Origin: Planctomycetales bacterium
Lineage (GTDB): Bacteria; Planctomycetota; Planctomycetia; Pirellulales; Lacipirellulaceae
Direction: 5' to 3'
Assembly (NCBI GenBank): GCA_020427155.1
Contig: JAGQOW010000040.1
Location: forward strand, 1 to 36,138
DNA: 36,138 nucleotides
Shown: positions 24,870 through 33,032 of the stretch, piece after piece
Position numbering within the stretch: the first letter of the stretch is position 1
Layout of the letters: each line of letters starts with the position of its first letter
Translations under genes and position numbers: made by a program
Notes under the pieces: generated by a model
Databases searched by the model: none
Seen by the model: the letters and a program-made list of their open reading frames with translations, nothing else
Told to the model about the DNA's origin: nothing

Positions 24870-24945
24870 TTCTGCATAACAAGCATTGGTGCATCTTACT
24901 TCGTTTTTACTTCTGCCTTCTCCCTTCCGCTTTCCCCCTTCACCA

Positions 24946-26808
24946 ATGCCTGACATCCGCCAGCTACCGACGAGCGTTGTGAACAAGATTGCCGCCGGCG
25001 AGGTGATCGAACGGCCGGCGAGTGTCGTGAAGGAGTTGCTAGAGAATTCGCTCGATGCCGGCGCGACGCGCATCGACATTGCGGTAGAAAAAGGCGGAGC
25101 GGATTTGATTCGTATCACCGACAACGGTTGCGGCATTGCCGCCGATCAGTTGTTGCTTGCCGTGGCGACTCATGCCACAAGCAAGATTGCCGACGCCGAC
25201 GACCTGTTTCGCGTGCAAACGCTCGGGTTTCGCGGCGAGGCGCTGGCTTCGATTGCCGAAGTAAGCCGGCTGGTGCTTCGCAGCCGACCAGCCGATTGCG
25301 AAGCGGGAGCCGAACTGGAGGTTGTCGGCGGTCAGGCCGATCCGATTCGTCCCGTCGGTTGTCCTGTTGGCACCTCGATCGAAGTTTGCCAGCTCTTTTA
25401 CAATACACCGGTACGACATAAGTTTATGCGCACCACGCAAACGGAAATGGGCCACGTCAGCGAAGCCGTGAGTCGGCTGGCTCTGGCGAATCCAGCGATT
25501 CATTTCTCGCTGGCTCACGGTGGTCGCTTGCTACACGACTTGCCGCCTGTCGAGGATCTGAGAGACCGCGTGGCCGCTCTTTATGGCCAGGAGATTTCCG
25601 AGAACTTGATTGAAGTTACAGGCCGAGACGACGAAATCAGTCTGCACGGCTACGTGGCCAACCCCACGCATAGTCGGGGGAACAATCGGATGCAGTATTT
25701 ATTTCTCAACGGTCGCTGCATCCGCGACCGCTCGCTGCAGCATGCTCTTGGCGAGGCTTATCGAGGCTTGCTGCTAACAGGTCGATACCCGATCTGCTTT
25801 CTTCACCTGAAGATGCCCCCGGCGATGGTCGACGTCAATGTGCATCCCTCGAAAGCGGAAGTGCGATTCCAAGACGGCGGGCGCATCTACAGTCAACTGC
25901 TCGGGGCGCTGCGATCCAAGTTTCTGACAACCGATCTGGTGGCTCGCGGCGCGGTGCCCACTCAATCGACTGGCTCCGAAGACGACGCTGCCAGTACTCC
26001 GGCTCGGAGCGAAATGTTCGACTGGGCCAAACAGCAGCTTCGTCAGCCCTCCCAGGGGCTGGCCGAATTCAAACCTTTTCCCTCTGGCGGAGTCTCGGCT
26101 ACCGGCGACAGCAGCGCGCTGCGTCTCCATTCGGTTTCATTGCCAGGGCTTCAAGCTGAGGGGGAGCCGGATCGGCCGTTCCAGGCTGAATCATTTCATC
26201 GGGCGGACAGCTCGGTTCGGCCGCCTGCTGCTCACTTTGTTCCGCGGGCACTTCAGATTCACGATCGCTACCTGGTCGTCGAAAACGAAGAGGGCCTGGA
26301 GGTCATCGATCAACACGCCTTGCATGAGCGGATTCTGTATGAATTGTTGCGCGAAAAGGTGTTGGCCGGATCGCTGGAAAGCCAGCGCCTGCTGGTTCCC
26401 GAGCCGATTGACCTAGCGGGCAATGAAGCGGCATTGATTCTGGAGAATCGAGAACTGCTAAGCCAGATCGGCTTGGAAGTCGAAGCATTTGGCGGCGAAA
26501 CAGTGCTCGTGTCGGCCTATCCCGCGATGCTGGCGAACTTCAGCCCCCATGAGGTGCTTCATAGCCTGGTCGAGCAGTTGTCGGCCGAAGGCAAACGTCC
26601 CGAGCCGCGTGATTTGTTGGACGACTTGATGCACATGATCGCTTGCAAGGCGGCGGTCAAGTATGGCGATCGGCTGACTCCCGAAGAGGTCGAGTCGCTG
26701 CTGGATCAGAGACATCGGGCCCAGGATCATCATCATTGTCCGCACGGTCGGCCCACCGCCTTGGTCTTTACCCGCGAACAACTCGACCGCCAGTTCAAAC
26801 GGATTTGA
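24946..26808 (+). CDS. mutL: DNA mismatch repair protein MutL (endonuclease type)
   Basis: The ATG at 24946 gives 620 residues beginning with the invariant start region IRQLPTSVVNKIAAGEVIERPASVVKEL. The open frame upstream (from 24886) translates the pyrimidine-rich leader and is unlikely. The GHKL ATPase domain has ENSLDAGA, DNGCGI and the TLGFRGEAL loop, followed by the transducer domain with NVHPSKAEVRF. A Pro/Ser/Gln-rich linker (about 345-430) leads to the dimerisation/nuclease domain with DQHALHE at 455-461 plus Glu466 (DQHAX2EX4E), ACKAAVKYGD and CPHGRPT. These are the metal-binding motifs of MutL proteins that nick DNA themselves, as expected in bacteria lacking MutH. No mutS is in the window. 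Confidence 0.96.
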   Translation: MPDIRQLPTSVVNKIAAGEVIERPASVVKELLENSLDAGATRIDIAVEKGGADLIRITDNGCGIAADQLLLAVATHATSKIADADDLFRVQTLGFRGEALASIAEVSRLVLRSRPADCEAGAELEVVGGQADPIRPVGCPVGTSIEVCQLFYNTPVRHKFMRTTQTEMGHVSEAVSRLALANPAIHFSLAHGGRLLHDLPPVEDLRDRVAALYGQEISENLIEVTGRDDEISLHGYVANPTHSRGNNRMQYLFLNGRCIRDRSLQHALGEAYRGLLLTGRYPICFLHLKMPPAMVDVNVHPSKAEVRFQDGGRIYSQLLGALRSKFLTTDLVARGAVPTQSTGSEDDAASTPARSEMFDWAKQQLRQPSQGLAEFKPFPSGGVSATGDSSALRLHSVSLPGLQAEGEPDRPFQAESFHRADSSVRPPAAHFVPRALQIHDRYLVVENEEGLEVIDQHALHERILYELLREKVLAGSLESQRLLVPEPIDLAGNEAALILENRELLSQIGLEVEAFGGETVLVSAYPAMLANFSPHEVLHSLVEQLSAEGKRPEPRDLLDDLMHMIACKAAVKYGDRLTPEEVESLLDQRHRAQDHHHCPHGRPTALVFTREQLDRQFKRI

Positions 26809-26917
26809 TCCTCGCCTGCGAATCTATCACAATGGAGCACAGCGAGTAGCCGGAGGGGCGAATAGCTGGACCTCGCAAGATTCTTTACCCCTTAACTTCC
26901 ATCCCCGGTCTTGAGTC

Positions 26918-28411
26918 ATGATTTGCGTATCTATCGGCCGCAGCCGTCACAAACACATGATGGCCGAGCATCGCCATTTGGCCGAGCAAGGCGCCAAGAT
27001 GGTCGAGTTGCGCGTCGACTATGTAGCGGGTCGGGTCAATATCGGTCGCCTGCTGGCCGAGCGACCAGCCAACTGCGGAGTCATCATCACTTGTCGTCGA
27101 CAGGAAGACGGAGGCAAATGGAGCGGAAGCGAAGATGCCCGTCGCCTCCTGTTGCGCGAAGCGATCGTGGCCGGAGTCGAATACGTTGATATCGAAGAGG
27201 ATATCGCGGCAGAGATCCCTCGATACGGCAATACGAAGCGGATCATCAGCTATCACAACTTTCGCAATACGCCGGAAGACTTGCGGGCCTTACATTCGCA
27301 CATGTCGCAGCTGGATCCCGATATCATCAAGATCGCCACTACCGCAAATGATCCGCATGACAATGTCCGCATGTTGGAACTGATGCAGGAGAGCGAGATT
27401 CCCATGGTGGGGATGTGTATGGGCGACATTGGCACCCCTTCGCGGATCCTCTCTCAGAAGTTCAGATCGCCGTTTACGTACGCTACGTTTCACCATGAGC
27501 GCTCACTCGCGCCGGGGCAACTCAGCTTCAAGCAGATGAACGAGATCTACCGTTATGAGAGTATCGGTCCCGATACGGCAGTCTACGGCGTCATTGCCGA
27601 TCCGATTGGCCATAGCCTCAGTCCCCATGTGCACAATGCAGCATTTGGCGCCAAGGCGATCAACGCGGTCTACTGTCCGTTTCGCGTCCCTTCCGACAGC
27701 TTGGATCAATTCATGCGCGATGCGCCTCGCTTGGGTATTCGCGGCCTGAGTGTGACGATTCCGCACAAGGAATCTATTTCGCGGCATCTAAGCAAGGTTG
27801 ACCCGGCGGTGAAGAGCATCGCTGCGGTCAATACCGTAGTCTTCGACGGTTCGGAGGCAATTGGCTATAACACCGACTACAACGCAGCCATGGATTGCCT
27901 GGAGCAAGCCCTGGGCAAGATCGGCGCAATGCCCAGCCCGCTCAAGAACAAACGGGCTTTGGTCTTGGGCGCCGGCGGTGTGGCGCGTCCCATTGTATAT
28001 GGAATCAAAAGCCGCGGCGGCTTGGTTACCATTGCTTCGCGCACCAAACCCAAGAGCGATCGCCTTGCCGAAGCTTTCGACTGCAAGGCCATCGAATGGG
28101 ACGCGCGGCATCGGGTCCAGTGCGATGTGATCGTCAATTGTACGCCCGTGGGTATGCACCCCAATGTCGACGAGTCGCCTATCAATAAGACGTTTCTGAA
28201 ACCCACGATCTTGGTGTTTGATACGGTTTACAATCCAGAATCGACGTTGCTGATCAAAGATGCACGTTCGAGGAATTGCCAGGTCGTGACCGGGGTCGAG
28301 ATGTTCATCCGCCAGGCGCTCTTGCAGTTTTTTCTGTTCACTCGTCAAGAAGCTCCGACTGAACTGATGCGCGAGGTGTTGAAGAAAGCCATTGGTCCCG
28401 TGCATTACTAG
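26918..28411 (+). CDS. aroDE: Bifunctional type I 3-dehydroquinate dehydratase / shikimate dehydrogenase (AroD-AroE fusion)
   Basis: The 497-residue protein catalyses two consecutive steps of the shikimate pathway: 3-dehydroquinate to 3-dehydroshikimate, then NADPH-dependent reduction to shikimate. The N-terminal domain (1-212) is the class I, Schiff-base enzyme, with His113 in SYHNF and Lys138 in IIKIATTAND. The AroE domain (about 221-497) has the shikimate-binding SLSPHVHN (233-240), catalytic Lys284 in TIPHKES, NTD at 318-320 and the nucleotide-binding GAGGVAR (351-357). Both halves keep their catalytic residues. The two are separate in most bacteria and fused in plants, chlamydiae and planctomycetes. 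Shikimate kinase, the next pathway step, is encoded 52 bases downstream. Confidence 0.95.
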   Translation: MICVSIGRSRHKHMMAEHRHLAEQGAKMVELRVDYVAGRVNIGRLLAERPANCGVIITCRRQEDGGKWSGSEDARRLLLREAIVAGVEYVDIEEDIAAEIPRYGNTKRIISYHNFRNTPEDLRALHSHMSQLDPDIIKIATTANDPHDNVRMLELMQESEIPMVGMCMGDIGTPSRILSQKFRSPFTYATFHHERSLAPGQLSFKQMNEIYRYESIGPDTAVYGVIADPIGHSLSPHVHNAAFGAKAINAVYCPFRVPSDSLDQFMRDAPRLGIRGLSVTIPHKESISRHLSKVDPAVKSIAAVNTVVFDGSEAIGYNTDYNAAMDCLEQALGKIGAMPSPLKNKRALVLGAGGVARPIVYGIKSRGGLVTIASRTKPKSDRLAEAFDCKAIEWDARHRVQCDVIVNCTPVGMHPNVDESPINKTFLKPTILVFDTVYNPESTLLIKDARSRNCQVVTGVEMFIRQALLQFFLFTRQEAPTELMREVLKKAIGPVHY

Positions 28412-28463
28412 CGCAGATGTCTTTTTCCCAACGCGGCTAGTAGTATTGCTTTTGAAAGTTTCC

Positions 28464-28991
28464 ATGCGATCGTCCAGCACTATTGCACTGATCGGCTACC
28501 GCGGTACCGGCAAGACGACCGTAGCTCGGCTGTTGGCATCTCGCCTGGGTTTCGATTGGGTCGATGCCGATGTGGAGGTCGAACGAAAGGCTGGCAAATC
28601 GATTGCAGCCATCTTTGCCGAGTCGGGGGAGTCGGCATTCCGCGATCTGGAAGCAAGTATTGTGGCTCGACTCTGCGGGCAAGAACAGCTGGTCATTGCC
28701 CTGGGGGGCGGGGCGGTTTTGCGCGAGGAGAATCGAAAATGCCTCGCCAGTTGCCGGCAGGTCGTCTGGCTGAAGGCTTCGCCCGAGGTGATCGCCGAGC
28801 GGCTGGAACACGATCCCACCACCGCGGCGCGGCGTCCTAACCTGACTAATCACGGCGGCCGGAACGAAATCGAGCAGTTGCTGGACCAACGAACGCCAAT
28901 TTATCGGGCGTGTGCTACCCTTGAGGTCGATACCGAAGATAGGGACCCCGCCGACATTGCCGACGATATTGTGAGAGCTATCAGCGGTTAG
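28464..28991 (+). CDS. aroK: Shikimate kinase
   Basis: From the ATG at 28464 the product has 175 residues, the normal length. The frame is open back into aroDE, but only this start puts the Walker A motif GYRGTGKTT at its usual place (11-19). The acidic shikimate-contacting region DWVDADVEVERKAGKSI, the FRDLE motif, the LGGGAVL loop (shikimate binding) and the Arg-rich lid (AARRPNLTNHGG) are all visible. It phosphorylates shikimate at O3 with ATP, directly continuing the pathway from the fused AroDE protein. The two genes are probably co-transcribed. A strong hairpin follows 67 bases after the stop. Confidence 0.94.
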   Translation: MRSSSTIALIGYRGTGKTTVARLLASRLGFDWVDADVEVERKAGKSIAAIFAESGESAFRDLEASIVARLCGQEQLVIALGGGAVLREENRKCLASCRQVVWLKASPEVIAERLEHDPTTAARRPNLTNHGGRNEIEQLLDQRTPIYRACATLEVDTEDRDPADIADDIVRAISG

Positions 28992-29058
28992 CCTTTGGCT
29001 ATGAGCTGAGAGCTTGCGGCCGACAGCTATTGATCCCTGCGTTCCAAATGAGCCCAGG

Positions 29059-29110
29059 GCCCCCGCCGGAAATGCCTTCCTTCTCACCAGCAAGCGTTTC
29101 TGGCGGGGGC
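29059..29110 (+). terminator. Long GC-rich hairpin between aroK and the prepilin peptidase gene
   Basis: GCCCCCGCCGGAAA (29059-29072) pairs with TTTCTGGCGGGGGC (29097-29110) over 14 base pairs with a single G-U pair and a 24-base loop. Only a short TCTTT follows. It is most likely a terminator for the aro genes, though it could also be a leader structure of the next gene, which starts 33 bases later. Confidence 0.6.
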
Positions 29111-29142
29111 TCTTTAGCAGCTTAGGGATCAATCATACCAAC

Positions 29143-30555
29143 ATGCAACTGTTTTTCGCACAACCGCTCGAGTTACGCATGCTCGTCGTCTTTCTGTTCG
29201 GATTGGCGCTGGGGGCGAAGGCCAATTGGGCCATCTATCGGTTGGCTTGGAACCCGCGCGAGATCTCTCCTTGGGGACCGACTCCCGCAACTGCTCCGCC
29301 GCGCAAAGCGACCGATCGAATTCCAGTCTTGGGATGGTTCGGCTTGCGCCGAGAACATGCTATCCATGGCCGGGGTTTCTGGATTCGCCCACTGGCAATC
29401 GAATTAGCCATGGCCGCAGGCCTGGTGGTCCTTTACAGGTGGGAATTCGAACAGCAAGCACTCGTCGCGCCCCAGCTCAAAGAACTGTTTCGACTGGCGG
29501 GCGGGGGCCCAATCGCGATTGCCGTGCCGCGTGTTTCCGATGGGTTGCTGCACGCAGTTTTCTTGAGTCAGGTGGCGCTGATCACGCTGATGGTCGCGGC
29601 CAGCTTCATCGATATCGACGAAAAGATCATCCCTGACGAGATCACCATTCCCGGTACGCTGCTGGGACTGTTGTTAGCGACGCTCATGCCCCAGAGCCTG
29701 TTGCCGCATGTTGCCGTTCGCAATTCGCCGCCCGTGGTAGGAGAATTGATCGGCGCTCCGCCAGTAGCTGACGGAGCAGCAATCTATATCGAACCGCTCA
29801 CGGCAGCCGCACCAAATGCTTGGCCTGCGATGTTCGCAGCAGCTCCCAACTGGTCGAGCTTGATGCTGGCACAAGCTTGCTGGTGGCTATGGGTTTTTGC
29901 TCTCGCGCCGCGAGTTTGGCGAGGCCGGCATGGCGCCGGTAGAGCGGTCAGCCTGCTCTGCCGTCGTGTACTGCGTGAAATCTTGCGACCGCCGCTTGCC
30001 GTTATCGCCTGGCCTGGGAGTGTGGCGATCGCCGCGATTTGGTGGTGGGGCGGCGCCGCCTGGGTAGGTCTGCTCAGCGCACTGATTGGCATGGTCATCG
30101 CCGGCGGTATGGTGTGGGCAGTGCGCATCGTGGGCACCGCGGCCCTGCAGCGCGAAGCGATGGGTTTTGGCGACGTGACGCTGATGATGATGGTCGGCAC
30201 CTTTCTCGGCTGGCAGGCGAGTGTCATCATCTTCTTTATCGCCCCCTTTGCCGGTTTAATGGTAGGGGCGCTGCTACTGCTGCTTCGTCGTGGCGACGTC
30301 ATCCCCTACGGTCCTTTTCTTTGTCTCGGTTCGCTTGTCGTAGCAGTGCGCTGGCCCGATTTCTGGTCGCTCAACGTTCAAGATGTCTTTCACTTCGGTT
30401 GGCTGATCGCGGTGGTGCTCCTTGCTAGTTTTGTGCTCCTGGGAGTAATGCTTGCCATTTGGCAGCAGATCAAAATCCGTTTGTTCGGCGGCGGCGAGTT
30501 GGATGAGGAAGATGACGACGGTTTGGGGCAAAGGGAGCATCGCGAGCATGAGTAG
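29143..30555 (+). CDS. Divergent A24-family prepilin peptidase
   Basis: The ATG at 29143 gives a 470-residue polytopic membrane protein. Earlier in-frame starts would translate through the hairpin. The two A24 aspartate motifs are present: FIDIDEKIIPDEITIPG (155-171, Asp157/Asp159) and GFGDVTLMM (341-349, Asp344). An N-terminal stretch (DRIPVLGWFGLRR) matches the cytosolic region of PilD/GspO-type enzymes, but the four zinc-binding cysteines of that region are missing. About 185 residues separate the two motifs, against about 65 in PilD, because of an insertion (about 185-305) with additional hydrophobic segments. It would cleave leaders of type IV pilin-like or pseudopilin proteins at the inner membrane. 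No pilin genes are adjacent. Confidence 0.82.
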   Translation: MQLFFAQPLELRMLVVFLFGLALGAKANWAIYRLAWNPREISPWGPTPATAPPRKATDRIPVLGWFGLRREHAIHGRGFWIRPLAIELAMAAGLVVLYRWEFEQQALVAPQLKELFRLAGGGPIAIAVPRVSDGLLHAVFLSQVALITLMVAASFIDIDEKIIPDEITIPGTLLGLLLATLMPQSLLPHVAVRNSPPVVGELIGAPPVADGAAIYIEPLTAAAPNAWPAMFAAAPNWSSLMLAQACWWLWVFALAPRVWRGRHGAGRAVSLLCRRVLREILRPPLAVIAWPGSVAIAAIWWWGGAAWVGLLSALIGMVIAGGMVWAVRIVGTAALQREAMGFGDVTLMMMVGTFLGWQASVIIFFIAPFAGLMVGALLLLLRRGDVIPYGPFLCLGSLVVAVRWPDFWSLNVQDVFHFGWLIAVVLLASFVLLGVMLAIWQQIKIRLFGGGELDEEDDDGLGQREHREHE

Positions 30556-31090
30556 GCCGCTCTTTCAGACTTTCCGTGATTGGAACGAAGCCGGCGAGGC
30601 AACGGTTGCCCGCCGCTATGGCTTGATTGAAACCTCGGCGGGCAAGTTCGTCGCGATTCACTTCCGCCCTTGGCCCAAGTTGCTCTCCTGGCCAGAGATC
30701 TGGCCTGTTGGCCGAACTTACCATGTTCGTGGCCGGGCCGATCGATGCTTTTTGTACTACAATCAGCCGCTAGGGCACTCGCGCTATCTGGCCTTGAAAT
30801 ACCTCGTTTCGACTGCGGGAACCTCGGCAGCGACGGTGCTGGCAGCGATGACTATGCTGGATGCCGTTGCCGAGCGAAAACGGAGCGATGCCATCCTTTG
30901 CGACGCGTCGAATGTTCGTTTTTCAGATCGGCTGGCTTGTCGCTATGGCTGGGAAGCCCACAAGCCGCAGCGTTGGCACCGCAATTACATCAAGCGGTTC
31001 TATGGCGAGTATCCCGAGCTGCTGCTGCCGTTGCCCGCTCGTCCGGCGCACACGGTCGAGGCATCGGCTGCTAGCATGCTGGCAACCTAG
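30548..31090 (+). CDS. Protein of unknown function, possibly GNAT-like
   Basis: The start ATG at 30548 is preceded by GGGAG (30534-30538) and overlaps the end of the prepilin peptidase gene by eight bases, a sign of translational coupling. The product has 180 residues and no signal peptide or membrane helix. The N-terminal half is rich in aromatic residues (FRPWPKLLSWPEIWPVGRTY). The C-terminal half, with a helix around LAAMTMLDAVAERK and the segment NVRFSDRLACRYGWE, faintly recalls the last strands of acetyltransferases of the GNAT fold, where a similar N..R..RL..R.GW pattern occurs. No acetyl-CoA-binding signature is clear, so the function is not assigned. Confidence 0.75.
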   Translation: MSRPLFQTFRDWNEAGEATVARRYGLIETSAGKFVAIHFRPWPKLLSWPEIWPVGRTYHVRGRADRCFLYYNQPLGHSRYLALKYLVSTAGTSAATVLAAMTMLDAVAERKRSDAILCDASNVRFSDRLACRYGWEAHKPQRWHRNYIKRFYGEYPELLLPLPARPAHTVEASAASMLAT

Positions 31091-31194
31091 TTACAGGCCA
31101 TTCTGGTGGCCAGTCGCGTAGTTGCCCTTGTCGGGCTACCCGGTGCTTGCTACGGTTCCGGCCTATCTATCCCCTTCGATTGCGGATCAAACCA

Positions 31195-32040
31195 GTGATT
31201 CCTGCAAAAGCATTCCGAGCATCCCTAGCTATCGGGTTTGTGCTACTCGCACTAGTGAGCGGGTGTGGGCGCTTGGTCTACAAGCCCAATGGGCAACAAC
31301 CTCTCGCTGCCGCACAGCAGCAGCAAATGCAATTGCTCGCCCAACAGAGCCAGGAATATCAGACGCGCGCCCAATCGCTCGACAAAGACAACCAAGAGCT
31401 CGAATCGCTCTTGGCTCAGTCTCGTCAGAAGGTGCAATTGCTCACCGACGAAATCGAAGCGACGCGCGGCCAGCTGAGAGACACCACCGACCAACTGCTT
31501 GCACTACGCACCGACAATAGCGATTTGCGCAACAAGACCACATCGCTCTTGGCATCGGCACAGCAGCGCGCTGGGGCTGAAATCAGGGCGAACAATAGTA
31601 TGCTGAAGAACTTGGCAATCGCCGATATTCCTGGCGCAACGGTCCGCCAGGATGGCGACGTCGTGCGGGTCGAGATCGCAGGCGATCAACTCTTCATGCC
31701 CGGTAGCCCCTATTTGAAGGATGGCGGTCAGCAACTCATTCTCAGCGTGGCGACCGAACTGAGCAGCAAGTTCCCTGAGCAAATGATTGGCATCGAAGGG
31801 CACACCGACGATTCGCCGACGCATTCGCAGCAGTTTCCCAGCAATCATCACCTCTCCTCTGCCCAGGCTATCGCGGCTTACAACCTGCTCGTGCAGCAGC
31901 GCATTTTTGCCGCCGCACAGCTCTTTGTCGTAGGCCACGGCGCAAACCATCCGTTGGTGTCCAACGCCACCGATTCGGGCAAAGCCCGAAACCGACGTCT
32001 CGAACTGGTTGTCTATCCCGAACGCGTCGCCAGTCGTTGA
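31195..32040 (+). CDS. OmpA/MotB-domain lipoprotein with coiled coil
   Basis: A GTG at 31195 gives 281 residues with a compact lipoprotein signal (MIPAKAFRASLAIGFVLLALVSGC, Cys24 lipidated). A TTG at 31147 would only add a polar leader. A Gln-rich coiled coil (about 35-130) separates the anchor from a C-terminal OmpA-like domain (about 140-281) with IEGHTDDSPTHSQQFPSNHHLS and RNRRLEL (265-271). Such lipoproteins connect the outer membrane to peptidoglycan. The GHTDD aspartate (Asp205) is present, but the arginine that normally completes the diaminopimelate-binding site (LSxxRA) is Gln224. The THSQQFPSN spacing resembles MotB more than Pal. No motor genes are near. Confidence 0.88.
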   Translation: MIPAKAFRASLAIGFVLLALVSGCGRLVYKPNGQQPLAAAQQQQMQLLAQQSQEYQTRAQSLDKDNQELESLLAQSRQKVQLLTDEIEATRGQLRDTTDQLLALRTDNSDLRNKTTSLLASAQQRAGAEIRANNSMLKNLAIADIPGATVRQDGDVVRVEIAGDQLFMPGSPYLKDGGQQLILSVATELSSKFPEQMIGIEGHTDDSPTHSQQFPSNHHLSSAQAIAAYNLLVQQRIFAAAQLFVVGHGANHPLVSNATDSGKARNRRLELVVYPERVASR

Positions 32041-32128
32041 TTTCTGGACACGATTCTGCGCTAATAATCGCCGATGAAATGAGCTTGCGCGCGATTCTGG
32101 CTCTCTAACTCTTTAGGGGAGCATCCAG

Positions 32129-32296
32129 ATGCTCAAGCACGAAGGCGATGAGCTGACGGGCGCGGCTTTTGATGTCTACAATTATCTCCGGATAGACTTA
32201 AGCGCTGTATTAGCGAGAATTAGCGTCAATCAGTGTTCTCTCTGTGCGAACCATTGCAGGGCAGACGTGTCATCTCAGCGGACGGGTAATGCATGA
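32129..32296 (+). pseudogene. Small ORF of 55 codons, possible remnant of a GxxExxY-family gene
   Basis: An ATG at 32129 follows a strong ribosome-binding site (AGGGGAG, 32115-32121) at seven bases and reads 55 codons to a TGA at 32294-32296, which overlaps the hisH start as ATGA. The first 20 residues, LKHEGDELTGAAFDVYNYL, recall the N-terminus of GxxExxY proteins (typically ELT..IIGAAFEVYN.LG). After that the similarity stops and the reading enters a 10-base repeat array. The tail contains CSLCANHC. Either it is a truncated remnant whose start signals survive, or a genuine small protein translationally coupled to hisH. I favour the remnant. Confidence 0.45.
32209..32248 (+). repeat. Array of four imperfect 10-base repeats
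   Basis: ATTAGCGAGA, ATTAGCGTCA, ATCAGTGTTC and TCTCTGTGCG follow one another without gaps at 32209, 32219, 32229 and 32239. The period is one DNA turn. Similar ATTAGCG/ATTCGTG-type arrays are, as I recall, found beside GxxExxY genes in many genomes, which fits the adjacent remnant. Confidence 0.55.
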
Positions 32297-32901
32297 TCGC
32301 GATTATTGACTACCAGATGGGCAATCTCCGCAGCGTTCAGAAGGCCTTTGAACGCGGCGGCCACGCGGCCACGATTACTTGCGAGCCTGCCGAAATAGCG
32401 GCGGCAGAGAAGATCGTTCTGCCCGGTGTGGGGGCCTTTGCCGATGCCATTGCCGAATTGAAACGCCGTGAATTGGTCGAACCGATCCGCCAGGCGGTCA
32501 GCACAGGCAAACCTTTTCTCGGGATCTGTCTCGGCCTGCAACTGCTATTCGACCGCAGTCTTGAAGACGGCGAACACGAGGGGCTTGGCATCCTTCCCGG
32601 CGAAGTCCGTCGATTCAACATCCCCCACGAGTACAAAGTCCCCCACATGGGCTGGAATCGGGTTCGGTTCAAACGGCGGCCGCCGATTTTCGCTGGCCTG
32701 GAGGACGAGCCGCATTTCTATTTTGTCCATTCCTACCATGTTGTGCCAAGGGAAGAGGCCGATGTGGCGGGCGAAGCGTCTTATCCCGATCCTTTCTGTG
32801 CGGTTGTTTGGCGCGATAATCTCTACGCCACACAGTTCCACCCGGAAAAGAGCCAGGCCGACGGTCTGCAAGTGCTCAAAAACTTCGCCGAGCTTGCCTA
32901 A
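32293..32901 (+). CDS. hisH: Imidazole glycerol phosphate synthase, glutaminase subunit HisH
   Basis: The 202-residue protein is a class I glutamine amidotransferase that feeds ammonia to HisF in histidine synthesis. It starts IAIIDYQMGNLRSV, has the oxyanion region LPGVGAFADA, nucleophile Cys79 in GICLGLQLLF, and His183/Glu185 in QFHPEKSQ. The length is normal and all catalytic residues are present. The start at 32293 overlaps the preceding small ORF by four bases. hisA follows 131 bases downstream in the same direction. hisF is not in the window. Confidence 0.96.
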   Translation: MIAIIDYQMGNLRSVQKAFERGGHAATITCEPAEIAAAEKIVLPGVGAFADAIAELKRRELVEPIRQAVSTGKPFLGICLGLQLLFDRSLEDGEHEGLGILPGEVRRFNIPHEYKVPHMGWNRVRFKRRPPIFAGLEDEPHFYFVHSYHVVPREEADVAGEASYPDPFCAVVWRDNLYATQFHPEKSQADGLQVLKNFAELA

Positions 32902-33032
32902 GGGCCTGCCGCATCCGCTGTCAGGCTCGTTGCCGCCGATGGTTCCCGCTGGTTGAAAGTCAGCCGGTTCTGTGCGATATTCGCGGTTCTTCGCTTTTCG
33001 TTAACGAGCTCGTGACAAACCGGTGGCGTGGC

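Noticed and set aside
24900..24945. N-terminal extension of MutL starting at 24886
   Set aside because: It translates a low-complexity pyrimidine tract (Leu, Pro, Ser, Phe), while the ATG at 24946 gives the conserved MutL N-terminus.
29869..29884. TGGCACAAGCTTGCT as a sigma54 -24/-12 promoter
   Set aside because: The spacing between GG and GC is nine, not ten bases, and it lies inside the prepilin peptidase coding sequence.
30000..32100. Prepilin peptidase and OmpA-type lipoprotein as part of a pilus or secretion locus
   Set aside because: No pilin, ATPase, secretin or platform protein gene is in the window.
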